This document shows positions 35,372 through 44,524 of a stretch of DNA of 57,351 nt, one piece after another. The translations under genes and the position numbers were made by a program. The notes below the pieces were generated by a model. That model saw only the letters and a list, made by a program, of their open reading frames with translations, did no database searches and had not been told where the DNA came from. This DNA is from Acidobacteriota bacterium (GTDB lineage Bacteria; Acidobacteriota; Thermoanaerobaculia; Multivoradales; JAHEKO01), in assembly GCA_022561975.1 (NCBI GenBank), contig JADFQD010000005.1, positions 1-57,351 on the forward strand. The letters are read 5' to 3'. The first letter of the stretch is position 1. The number at the start of each line of letters is the position of its first letter.

Positions 35372-37074
35372 CGTTGTCGAGGGCCAGCGTTCGGGCCAGG
35401 GTTCGGGCCGGAGTTCGGGGCCGAGTTTGCCACAGAGTACGCCACAAGCTGCGCAAGATGCTCCCGGCTGCGGTCTTGCTCGCGCAGGTGCCGGTTTTGG
35501 CCGGCGCCGAGCACCCACTGCCCGATCCCGACCTCAGTCGCCTGGAGCCCGCGGTACGCGCAAAACTCGGCGATGCGCGTCAGGCATTGCTCGACGCCAT
35601 CGACGATCCCGACATCGATGCCCAAAAACGAAGCCGTCTCTACGGACATACGGGCAAGCTGTTTCATGCCCACGATGCCTATGCCGTGGCGGAGGTGTGC
35701 TACCGAAACGCGGCCGCTCTCGATGCCGGGGAGCTTCGGTGGCCGTACACTCTCGGCTTCCTGTACCAGGACACAGGTCGCTTCGAAGAGGCCAAAGAGC
35801 AATATCGGAGGGTACTCGAGCTCGAGCCGGCGCATGCTTTCGCGCAGCTACGCCTGGCGCAAGTTCATCTCGACCTGGGTGAATGGGACGATGCCGCATT
35901 GTTCTATGAACGTGTCGAACGCGTCCTCGATCAGCCCGATCTGGGCGCGGCCGCCCATGCGGGTCTCGGCCGAATCGCGCTAGCTCGGGGCGATCAAGCC
36001 GCGGCGGTCGAGCACTACGAGGCGGCTCTCGAGCTGCAACCCGAGGCCCGTCGCCTTCATGTGCCTCTCGGACAAGCGTATCGCGGGTTGGGGAACATGG
36101 AATTGGCCCGCAAGCACCTGGAACAGGCGAGCAACGTCAAGCTCAGAGTTTTCGACCCAATCTTGGATGACGTTGGTTCCTTGAGCGTAAGTTCGGCCAT
36201 GTTCCTAACCGCGGGCGCGCAGGCACTCAAGGCGGAGCGCTTTGACAAGGCGGAGCGGGCGTTTCGAGGAGCCATTGCCGTCCATCCCGAGAACCATCGC
36301 GCGCACCTGAACCTGGCAGTGGTTCTGACCCAGCGCGGTGCCCTCGAGGAGGCCGAGGTCAGTGCTCGCGAGGCGCTACGTCTTCGCCCGGACTACTACT
36401 TTGCGTACTTCAACCTTGGCACGATCTACGAAGCTCGCGGTCAACTGGGCGAGGCGTCCGGGTACTATCGCAGGGCCCTCGAGGGAAATCCCGACGAAGT
36501 CAAGTTCAACTACCGGCTTGGCGGACTGCTGATGCGGACCGAAGAGTATGCCGCCGCCGCCGAACGCCTCCGGGTCGTGGTCGAGCTAGCGCCCGCCTTC
36601 GTTCAGGCACGATACCTCGAGGCGCTAGCCCACATAGCACTTGGCAGCGCGGCGACAGCCCGCGATCTGCTCGAAGGCGCTCTCGAGATCAATCCGGAGC
36701 AACTCACTTTAATGAGCCCCTTGGCGAGGCTGCTCGCGACGTCGAAGCCGATCGCGACAGGCGATGCCCGGCGCGCTCTTGTACTCGCCAGGGCGCTGAT
36801 CGAGAGACAAAACAGCTTAGACGACGGAGAAACTCTGGCGATGGCCCTTGCAGCGGCAGAGCGCTTCGAGGAAGCCGCATTGATACAGCTCCAAGTCATC
36901 GAGGCGGCGCGGCATCAAGACCTGGAAGAACTTCTGCAGCATCTCGAGTACAACCTCGAACGGTATCGGTCGAACCGGCCGAGCGATCGTCCCTGGCCTG
37001 ATGGCGGATCGGCTGTCGAAGGCTCTGGCGAGGAAGTAGAGGAGTACAGGGACCGGGGCGATCCAAAACTTTGA
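35368..37074 (+). CDS. secreted TPR-repeat protein
   Basis: A 568-residue protein with a signal-like N terminus (MLPAAVLLAQVPVLAGAEH, after a basic stretch) and about ten TPR units (e.g. WPYTLGFLYQDTGRFEEAKEQYRRVLELEP, AHLNLAVVLTQRGALEEAEVSAREALRLRP, AYFNLGTIYEARGQLGEASGYYRRALEGNP). TPR proteins next to CRTAC1-like proteins are frequent in this phylum and suggest a protein-interaction partner. The ATG at 35368 overlaps the upstream stop by 4 bp. Last gene of the four-gene operon; no clear terminator was seen after it. Confidence 0.85.
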   Translation: MTLSRASVRARVRAGVRGRVCHRVRHKLRKMLPAAVLLAQVPVLAGAEHPLPDPDLSRLEPAVRAKLGDARQALLDAIDDPDIDAQKRSRLYGHTGKLFHAHDAYAVAEVCYRNAAALDAGELRWPYTLGFLYQDTGRFEEAKEQYRRVLELEPAHAFAQLRLAQVHLDLGEWDDAALFYERVERVLDQPDLGAAAHAGLGRIALARGDQAAAVEHYEAALELQPEARRLHVPLGQAYRGLGNMELARKHLEQASNVKLRVFDPILDDVGSLSVSSAMFLTAGAQALKAERFDKAERAFRGAIAVHPENHRAHLNLAVVLTQRGALEEAEVSAREALRLRPDYYFAYFNLGTIYEARGQLGEASGYYRRALEGNPDEVKFNYRLGGLLMRTEEYAAAAERLRVVVELAPAFVQARYLEALAHIALGSAATARDLLEGALEINPEQLTLMSPLARLLATSKPIATGDARRALVLARALIERQNSLDDGETLAMALAAAERFEEAALIQLQVIEAARHQDLEELLQHLEYNLERYRSNRPSDRPWPDGGSAVEGSGEEVEEYRDRGDPKL

Positions 37075-37418
37075 TGATATTCATTGCTTTGAATGCAAAT
37101 CGCCTTGCGAAGCGGTGCCTAGGTCGTTTGGCAAAGCTGGAACTAGGGTTCTCCAATCACAGATAAGCTGTTTTTTTTCAATTGCTTAGACCCTTTCCTT
37201 CTGAGAGGAATGGAGCGATTCCGTTGGCATCGATTTGTGGCATACAAGTTGCGCTCTCTCCCCGCGGCGGGACGCTGAGTTGGAGACTCCACCGGTGCTC
37301 AGCCGTTTTGAGAAAGACCACTGATGTAAGCGGATCTGGGCGATCGAATACAAGCCTCGAAAACCCTGATCGCAACTCCTAACCATTCTTCTCATCGAAG
37401 AAGGAGGAACCAAAGAAC
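37075..37418 (+). other. intergenic region upstream of the TonB receptor
   Basis: A 344-bp gap of lower GC than the neighbours. It contains a T8 tract (37169-37176) and a sigma-54-like site (listed separately), and ends in the strong ribosome site AGAAGGAGGAAC before the receptor ATG. The remaining sequence shows no convincing small ORF. The leader of about 155 nt from the sigma-54 site may carry regulation. Confidence 0.6.
37238..37252 (+). promoter_or_regulatory. putative sigma-54 promoter of the TonB receptor gene
   Basis: TGGCATACAAGTTGC matches the -24/-12 pattern TGGCAC-N5-TTGCA, with the GG and GC exactly 10 bases apart. It lies about 167 bases before the ATG. A sigma-54-dependent activator (pilR) is encoded in the same window, but any link is speculative. 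Confidence 0.5.
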
Positions 37419-40388
37419 ATGAAGCAACAAACATTCACAAGAATCGGAGCCTTGGCGCTCGCGGTAGTGGTGGGTTTGGCGCCGGTCGCCTTCGCCCAGT
37501 CGAGCCGTGGCGATCTTCAGGGCACGGTGACCGACGACAACGGCGACGCCATGGTCGGTGTGACCGTGACTGCAAGTTCGGTCGTGCTCGCCGGTTCCAG
37601 AACCGTGACCACCGCAGCGAACGGAAGCTTCCGCATCGCGGCGGTGCCACCGGGCACCTATAAGATTGCGTTCAGTCTCGACGGCTACCAGACCATCGAG
37701 CAGGAGAACGTCAAGCTCAACATCGGTGGCACGGTGGTTCTGGCCATCCAGATGACCTCGACTTTCACCGATCAGCTGCTCGTGACCTCCGAGCGGCCGG
37801 TAATCGACACCTCGACCATGGAGTCCGGTGTCAACCTGGATCAGAGTTTCTTCAACGAGCTGCCCACCGGGCGCAGCTACACCTCGATCGCCCGGGTAGC
37901 CCCTGGTGCCCAAACCGATGCCTGCGTTGGTACCGCCTGCCAGATGGGCTTCTACGGTTCGACCAGTGCCGAGAACGCCTACTATATCGACGGCGTCAAC
38001 ACCACCGGCATCGAGCTCGGACAGGAGGGCCAGGCTCTCAACTTCGAGTTCATTCAGGAAGTACAGATCAAGACCGGTGCCTATGCCGCCGAATATGGCC
38101 GCGCCACCGGAGGTCTCATCAACGTGATCACCAAGTCAGGCGGCAACGAGTTCACCGGCGACGTCTTTGGCTACTTCGACGAAATCCAGAACTCGCTTTC
38201 CGGCGCGGCGGCGGTCGGCCCTCTCGCCAGGACGACCCAGATCAAGGAATTCACCAGACAGGATATCGGCATCGATATCGGCGGCTATCTCGCGAAGGAC
38301 AAGCTCTGGTTCTTCGCCGCCTACAATGATGTCGACAACACCGACGATGTCGCGTCTCTCGAAGACTTCGGGTCGGTGATTCCCGGTGCGCCCAACCGCG
38401 GCGACATCTTCCAACGCAAGACCGAGCGCGAGCTCTGGGCCGGCAAGCTCACCTGGTCGATCAACAGCGGCCACTCGTTTTACGCCGCCGCCTTTGGCGA
38501 CCCCGGTAAGACCACAGGCCTACTGCCGGGCGTTTCGGTGGCGGCCACGCCGCTCCATTTCATCGGCTCCGTGGAGACCGGGGCCACCGACTACGCGGCC
38601 AACTACGATGGCGTGATAACCGACAACTTCATCGTCAACGCGCGCCTGTCCTCCCATTCGGAGAAGTCCAACCAGGTTGGAGCCGGCGCCAACACTCCGG
38701 GATACATCGACTTCACCGATCCTCTCGGTGACGGCACGACCGTCTGGGGATTCGAAGGCCACGAATCCGGCTTCGGTTTCTACCAGAACCAGCCCGATCT
38801 CAACCGCGAGAACATCAATGCCGACGCCACCTTATTCGCGGACGACTTCGGCGGCTCGCACGAGTTCAAGGCCGGCTACGAGTTCGAGGACATCAGCGGA
38901 CAGCAGGACAACTTCAACGGCGGCACCGGACAGCGGATCTACCGGTTCAATTGCGTCCAGAGCGACACCCGTAACTGCCAGGGACAGGCCTACTACTACC
39001 GCCACCGTTTCTACACCGGCGACAACACGCTCGACCCGGCAGCTCTGGTACCGTCCAACATCCAGGTCCCGCTTTCGGTCGGGATCAAGACCGAAAACGA
39101 CGCGATCTACCTTCAGGACACCTGGCGGCCGAGCTCGAACCTGACGATCAATGCCGGCGTGCGCTGGGAGACCCAGCAGCTCTTCAACCACCTCGGTACG
39201 GTCCAGGCCGACATCGACGACAACGTCGCGCCGCGAATTGGCTTTACCTGGGATCCGACCAAGAGCGGTCGATCCAAGATCTTCGCCCATTACGGCATCT
39301 ACTACGAGACCATTCCGATGGACATCGTGATCCGCTCCTTCGGCGGCGAGATCCAGATCTTCACCTACAACCTGTCGCCGGATCCGAACGACGTGGCCCA
39401 AGATGACAGCGTGCGGAGGTCGCGTTTCCTCGGCGGCGGCATCTCCCGCGTCGATCCGGGCGTCAAGGGCCAAAAGCTCGACGAGCTCGTGTTCGGCGGT
39501 GAGTGGGAGGTCAAGAAGAGCTGGAGCGTCGGCGTCAAGTACATCAACCGCGACCTCAAGGACGTCATCGAGGACGCCCTCTCGGCCGACGGTGACTACT
39601 TCATCGGCAACCCGGGCCAGGGCCTGATGGCGGGCACCTACGACCTCGGGTACGCCTTTGGCTACAACACAACCTTGCACGCCCTCGACAAGCCGTCTCG
39701 CACCTACGATGGGGTCGAGCTGACCGCGTCGAAGCGGTTGACGAAGAACTTCCAGTTCCTCGCCTCGGCTCTGTGGTCCGAGCTCAAGGGTGACTACGAT
39801 GGCGCCTTCCAGCTCTCCACCGGTCAACTCGATCCGAACCTCAACTCGGCCTTCGACTACTACGACTTCTCGGTCAACAACGAGGGCTTCCTCTCGAACG
39901 ACCGGACCTGGCAGTTGAAGTTCGACGGCATCTATCAATTCGACAATGGGCTGAACGCCGGGCTGGCGATGTTCTACCGAACCGGCACGCCGATCACGGC
40001 GATGGGTTACTCGGTTGCGTACAACAACTGGGAGTACTACCTGTCGGAGCGCGGTGCCTTCGGCCGCGTCGCCGATGCCTACGAAGCCGACGTCCACTTG
40101 GGCTACGCGGTGAAGGCGGGAGGCAACACGGTGCACCTGTTGCTCGACATCTTCAACCTGCTCGATAACCAGGGAGGGATTCTGAACGAGACTCGCTACA
40201 ACATCGCCAACGAGCCTAACGCGTTCGGCACCGTGATCGACTGGCTAACGGGTAACGAGTTCACTCCGATCGCACCTGGCAACGAAGTTGGGAATCCGCA
40301 AGGCGCGATTCGGAACATCGCGTTCAACACCGCGAGGGCGTGGACCAACCCGCGCCGGATCCGGTTGGGAGTGCGCTTCAGCTTCTGA
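37419..40388 (+). CDS. TonB-dependent receptor with carboxypeptidase-regulatory-like domain (Oar-type)
   Basis: A 989-residue outer-membrane protein. Signal peptide (ALALAVVVGLAPVAFAQ), then a CarboxypepD_reg-like beta-sandwich (GDLQGTVTDDNGDAMVGVTV ... PPGTYKIAFSLDGYQTIE, about 30-115), then a plug (ENAYYIDGVNTTGIELG; GGLINVITKSGGNEFTG) and a long barrel region. The last residues are ...RRIRLGVRFSF with a C-terminal aromatic, as in barrel proteins. These receptors import large or complex substrates, or act as surface/fruiting-type Oar proteins. Substrate unknown. A strong intrinsic terminator follows. Confidence 0.92.
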   Translation: MKQQTFTRIGALALAVVVGLAPVAFAQSSRGDLQGTVTDDNGDAMVGVTVTASSVVLAGSRTVTTAANGSFRIAAVPPGTYKIAFSLDGYQTIEQENVKLNIGGTVVLAIQMTSTFTDQLLVTSERPVIDTSTMESGVNLDQSFFNELPTGRSYTSIARVAPGAQTDACVGTACQMGFYGSTSAENAYYIDGVNTTGIELGQEGQALNFEFIQEVQIKTGAYAAEYGRATGGLINVITKSGGNEFTGDVFGYFDEIQNSLSGAAAVGPLARTTQIKEFTRQDIGIDIGGYLAKDKLWFFAAYNDVDNTDDVASLEDFGSVIPGAPNRGDIFQRKTERELWAGKLTWSINSGHSFYAAAFGDPGKTTGLLPGVSVAATPLHFIGSVETGATDYAANYDGVITDNFIVNARLSSHSEKSNQVGAGANTPGYIDFTDPLGDGTTVWGFEGHESGFGFYQNQPDLNRENINADATLFADDFGGSHEFKAGYEFEDISGQQDNFNGGTGQRIYRFNCVQSDTRNCQGQAYYYRHRFYTGDNTLDPAALVPSNIQVPLSVGIKTENDAIYLQDTWRPSSNLTINAGVRWETQQLFNHLGTVQADIDDNVAPRIGFTWDPTKSGRSKIFAHYGIYYETIPMDIVIRSFGGEIQIFTYNLSPDPNDVAQDDSVRRSRFLGGGISRVDPGVKGQKLDELVFGGEWEVKKSWSVGVKYINRDLKDVIEDALSADGDYFIGNPGQGLMAGTYDLGYAFGYNTTLHALDKPSRTYDGVELTASKRLTKNFQFLASALWSELKGDYDGAFQLSTGQLDPNLNSAFDYYDFSVNNEGFLSNDRTWQLKFDGIYQFDNGLNAGLAMFYRTGTPITAMGYSVAYNNWEYYLSERGAFGRVADAYEADVHLGYAVKAGGNTVHLLLDIFNLLDNQGGILNETRYNIANEPNAFGTVIDWLTGNEFTPIAPGNEVGNPQGAIRNIAFNTARAWTNPRRIRLGVRFSF

Positions 40389-40416
40389 TCTTCGCATCAG
40401 ATCGCGCCTAACTGGC

Positions 40417-40449
40417 AACGGGAGGCCTTCGGGCCTCCCGTTCTTTTTT
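40417..40449 (+). terminator. intrinsic terminator after the TonB receptor gene
   Basis: AACGGGAGGCC-TTCG-GGCCTCCCGTT, a perfect 11-bp stem with a UUCG tetraloop, followed by CTTTTTT. It is unidirectional for the plus-strand gene, as no T-tract lies on the other side. Confidence 0.95.
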
Positions 40450-40470
40450 GGTGTTCAGGAAAGCTCGCGG

Positions 40471-43400
40471 TCAGTTGGGCACGGTGGGGGCGCTGCTGCT
40501 GCTGCGATACCGCAAGAGCCTACTCTGGATACCTGCAGCCAGCACATCGTCACTACGGGCCCTCGCGCTATCGAGAGCTTCTCGAGCCGTAGCGATTGCG
40601 TCGGTGGGCCGTCCCGCGGCGGCGTAGGCGGCCGCGAGGGTATCCAGGGCTACGGGGTGGCGGTCCTCGCTCAGAGCGACCGCCCGCTCGGCAAAGCGAA
40701 CCGCCTCGGCCGCTCGCTGCGCGTTGGGCTCCGGGTGGCCGATAAGGATCCAGGCCATGGGAATCAGGGGCGCCGGCCAATCGGGTCGCAGACTCTGCGC
40801 TATTGCAAGATGCCGCAACGCCTCGTCCAATCGGCCCGCCGTTCTCAGGGTGACCCCAAGACCGTGTTGGGCCTCGGCGTCAGCAGGGTCGATTTCCACC
40901 GCCCGACGATAGTGGTCGATCGCCGCCTCCGGCTCGCTCGATCTAAGGACAGCCGCCAATGTCGCGTGGGCTCGTCCCAGGTCCTCCTCGAGATCGATTG
41001 CCCGCCGCAACTGGACGATCGCTTCTTCCCGCCGGTCTTGCTTTAATACGGCGTTGGCCAGGCTCAGACGTAGACCGGCCTCCTGTTCCGAGCGCCGGCG
41101 GACTCTCTCCGGCGTCATAGGCTCTGCGTTCCGAGCGGCAAGCCGATCGAGCGCCAACCGCAAGTACCGTTCCGCGTCCTCAGGGAAACGCACGCCGAAC
41201 CTCTTGGCCAGCGACTCCAGGTCTGGGCCCGGCAGCGGAGCAATCCAGCGGCCGGGTAGAGGGGCCGAGGCCGCTTGCAGACGCACGCGAGATTCGCCCA
41301 GACTTTTCAGGTCGAGCAGCAGGCGATCGACATCGGTGCGGCCGCGGTAGGTGGCCGCCAGCTCACCCGCGCCATCCAGTAGCAAGCTCGCCGGAACGGC
41401 GAACGGCAGACTCCGTTCGAAGAGAGTCTCCTGAAGCAGCTCAATCTTCTCCAGCAGCTCGGGAGTCGCGTAGCCCGCCGGGAACGGAAACTCGAGCTCT
41501 TCGAGCAGGCGATTCGCGTCGGCCGGCTTGGTGATCTGGTCACGATCGAGACCGTCGACGGAAAGCGCGAGAATGCCAAGTCCGGTGGCGCGAAGCTCCT
41601 CGGCGCGCTCGGAAAACTCTCTGAGTTCGGCGACACACGGCACGCACCAACTGGCCCACAAGTTGATCAACAGGGGCCCGCTACCGGTCTCGACAGCTCG
41701 CGGGCCTACGGCGTCCAGCGGTTTGTAGAGAAGCCGCGGTAGTGGGACTCGTACGGGAAGCAGCACGCGTTCCGTGGTGTCGGGTGCCGGGGGTACCGCG
41801 GGTGCCTCCGGCTCGCCCGGTTCCCCTGGCTCCACCGACGAAGCTTGGGGGGCGGACGCGAGCGCCCTCTGTGGTCGCGGCTCGCGTGCAGTCACTGCCA
41901 CTGCTGCGCCGGTGCCCTCGACGAGGAGGTATCTTCCCCCGGGCCGAACGCCCGCGAAGGTCTCACGTTTCCCGCCGGGCCAGCGGACCGTGACCCGCTT
42001 GATCACGGGTGCAGTACCCAGACCGAAGTGCAACCACTTGCTCGATTGAGACAGGAAGGCGTCACCGGCGTAAATCGTTCGCACCAGCCTCGAGCCGAGA
42101 GCCGACCCCATCGTATGGGGATCGGGGGCGAGTTCGACCTCGGCCCGAGCACCGATCGCGTCGCGGTTCGATCTGGTGCCACGAAGTCGCAAGGCGACGA
42201 AGCTGTTCTTGCTCTCGCCCTGATTCAACATCAGCCGCAACCTGGGAGCCGTCCGGTTGGCAAGCCACAGGTCGAGGTCGCCATCGCCGTCCCAGTCAAC
42301 CACCGCCAGACCTCGTCCGTCGTCGGGAAAGTCCAGACCCGAGACTGCCGAGACGTCGGCGAAGCGTAGGTCGCCGGTGTTTAGGCCACCGGTGTTGAGA
42401 CCACCGGTGTTGAGACCACTGATGTTGAGAAAGACGCAGTTGCGCTCGGTACCGCTCCAGGACTTTCCCTGTCGCAGCAGGCGCAGCGTCGCCTGCCAGC
42501 CGGCGACATAGTCGGCCGGCGAGCGACCGGTGCCGAGAGCTTGTGGCGAGCGCGACACGACCTGTCGCCAGAAGAAGCTTCACAAATCGCCGGTGTCGTC
42601 ATTCGACAGGTAGCCGTTGGCCACGACCAGATCCTGCCAGCCGTCGTTGTTCAAATCGGCGAAGCGTGAGGACCAGGCCCAGCGGCCCATGGCGACGCCG
42701 GCGGCTTCGCTCAGATCGCGGAAGCTGCCGGTGCCTTCATTGGCGAAGAAAGTGTTGCCTCGCGCCATGCGCTGGAGGTCCGATGCGGCGTTGCCGGTGG
42801 CGTCCACGAACGCTCGTTGATAGGCGACGCGGTTACCTGCCGCCGAGTACATGTTGCCGATGTAGATATCCATCCAGCCATTGCGGTCAGGGTCTCCCCA
42901 TGCCACGGACATACCCGAAGCCACATCCTCGACACCCGCCTCGGCGGCGACGTCGTCGAAGTGTCCGCCGCTGTTGCGGTAAAGGTTGTTTCGACCGAAG
43001 TCGTTGGCAACGTAGAGATCCATGTCTCCATCGTTGTCGTAGTCCTCCCAGGCGGCGGCGAAGCTGTAGCGAGTGTTGTTGGCGTCGAGCCCGGTCCGAG
43101 TGGTTACGTCCACGAACTCGAAACCACCGCGGTTCTCGAGCAGAGCGTTGGCGCCGCCGTTGTTGGCATCGTGGTACGGAACCGGGCCCGGCAATCCTTG
43201 GTGCTCCGCCTCGCCATCGTAGCCACACACATATATGTCCAGATCGCCGTCGCCGTCGTAGTCAGCGGCGGCCAGCGAGGTCGCGCTCGCCACTACATTG
43301 CGCATCGGTTTGTGCAGTGTGAAACGGCCGCTGCCGTCGTTCTCCGCGAGCAACAGCATCCGGCGCGTCACGGCGACCAGATCTTGATCACCGTCGTTGT

Positions 43401-44493
43401 CGAGATCGATCAGGAGCGCCGAAGAAGTGGATTCGAGCCAGTCGACACGGGCAGAGGCCGAGACCTCGGTCGCGGTTCCATCCGGGTTTTGCACGTAGAG
43501 GCGATTGGGGAGGCCACCGGCGTCCGCGACATAGAGATCCTCCAGGCCGTCGCCGTTGACGTCTCCGATCGCCAGGCCATGATGGCCAAAGAGGGAGACG
43601 CCCGAGAGCCGACTGATTCGACCCAGCCAGTGTCCTATGCCTGGAAGCACCTGTTGGCGGTAGGCGGCGTTGCGACCGAGCGTGTACTCTGTGGCGTCGG
43701 TGAAGATTGTGCGTTGCCGAACCGAGACTTCCTCGTAGCGCTCAAGGGCGATCGCCAGTAGCTGTGGCGGCTTCCCGTCGTCGGGATAGGTCCACCGACA
43801 GAGCCACGATGCGTTCCACTGGGAGCTGTTGCCGGCGGAGCGACTGCTGGCCTGGACCAAGACCCGAGTGCTGAAAAACGAGTCCGAGGTCTCGATTTGG
43901 TAGGCTTTCAATGCCGCTCGAATGTCCGATCCTCCCGGCAGGCCATCTTGTAACTGCCGAAGCGCATCGACGAGTCCGGGGGCCCCGAGGTGATCGGGAG
44001 TCGAGGCTGTCGATTCGGCCGGGCCGGCCGATCCGATCGGGCCAGCCGACGTTGACGGCTCTGTCCAACGCCGTACAACCCAAAGGTCGTCGGCGAAGAC
44101 TGTGTCGAGTTCCTCGACAGGCCGCAGTGTCTGGCTTACGAAGCTGTCCGCGATGAGGCCCGACGCGTGCTCTATGACCGGCGACTCCCGGCTTTCGATC
44201 AGTCCCCTCAGAATTTCGAGCTGTAAGGCGGTCGATTCGGCCAACGATTCGGTATCCCAGATGTCGTTCTTGGGGTCTACCTTCTCGGCCAGCCTCTCGG
44301 TCGGCGACCTCGGTCCCTGCCGAAGGGGCATGGGAACAGTCTGGGCGGCGCCGAGGGACGGCGGAAACGCGCTGGGCCTGGTGCTCGATTGACGATCAGG
44401 GTCCGCGCCGCAGGCGCTCAGGAGCACGGTGCCGGAGAGCAGGAGGATCCGAATCGATGGGGCCCGATTGCTTGCAGCCCGTCGCGCGACCAT
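40471..44493 (-). CDS. selenocysteine-containing FG-GAP/ASPIC - thioredoxin - TPR lipoprotein
   Basis: The two track ORFs (44493-42580, 637 aa, and 42558-40471, 695 aa) are one frame broken only by TGA at 42582-42580, followed by a SECIS-like hairpin. Read through, the product is 1340 residues with Sec at residue 638 (NDDTGDL-U-SFFWRQVV). Domain order: lipoprotein signal (LLLSGTVLLSAC); FG-GAP propeller (about 290-640, several DxDxDGxxD motifs); Sec; propeller-like segment with ERNC; ASPIC/UnbV domain (about 760-860); linker; TlpA-like thioredoxin with WCVPC (residues about 950-953); TPR units (about 1145-1300). Homology continues smoothly over the TGA. It follows the VWFA gene by 31 bp on the same strand, so the two may be one operon. 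Likely periplasmic or outer-membrane redox function. A nonsense mutation is the alternative. Confidence 0.85.
42371..42430 (-). repeat. 15-bp tandem repeat encoding SGLNT/GGLNT
   Basis: The unit CCACCGGTGTTGAGA recurs in tandem and codes for NISGLNTGGLNTGGLNTGDL inside the selenoprotein gene, between the Sec and the ASPIC domain. Pentapeptide expansion in a loop; likely length-variable. Confidence 0.7.
42538..42582 (-). promoter_or_regulatory. bacterial SECIS element directing selenocysteine at an in-frame UGA
   Basis: Reading the minus strand: UGA, 16 nt, then a stem-loop GCGAC-AGGUCGU-GUCGC (5-bp stem, 7-nt loop). The E. coli fdhF SECIS has UGA, 17 nt and apical loop AGGUCU, so loop sequence and spacing agree closely. 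Further pairings exist: AGCUU (immediately after UGA) with AAGCU, and UGGCGA with UCGCCA, the latter an alternative to the upper stem. SelB recognises the G/U in the apical loop. Confidence 0.85.
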
Positions 44494-44524
44494 TCAGACT
44501 TCTACCGCGGGCGGTTAGTCAAGG

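Noticed and set aside
37169-37176. T8 tract as a terminator of the TPR operon
   Set aside because: No stable stem precedes it; best candidate stem has four pairs.
42580-42582. Simple nonsense mutation / pseudogene explanation for the TGA
   Set aside because: The downstream frame is intact for about 700 residues with several complete domains, and a SECIS-like hairpin follows at the right distance.
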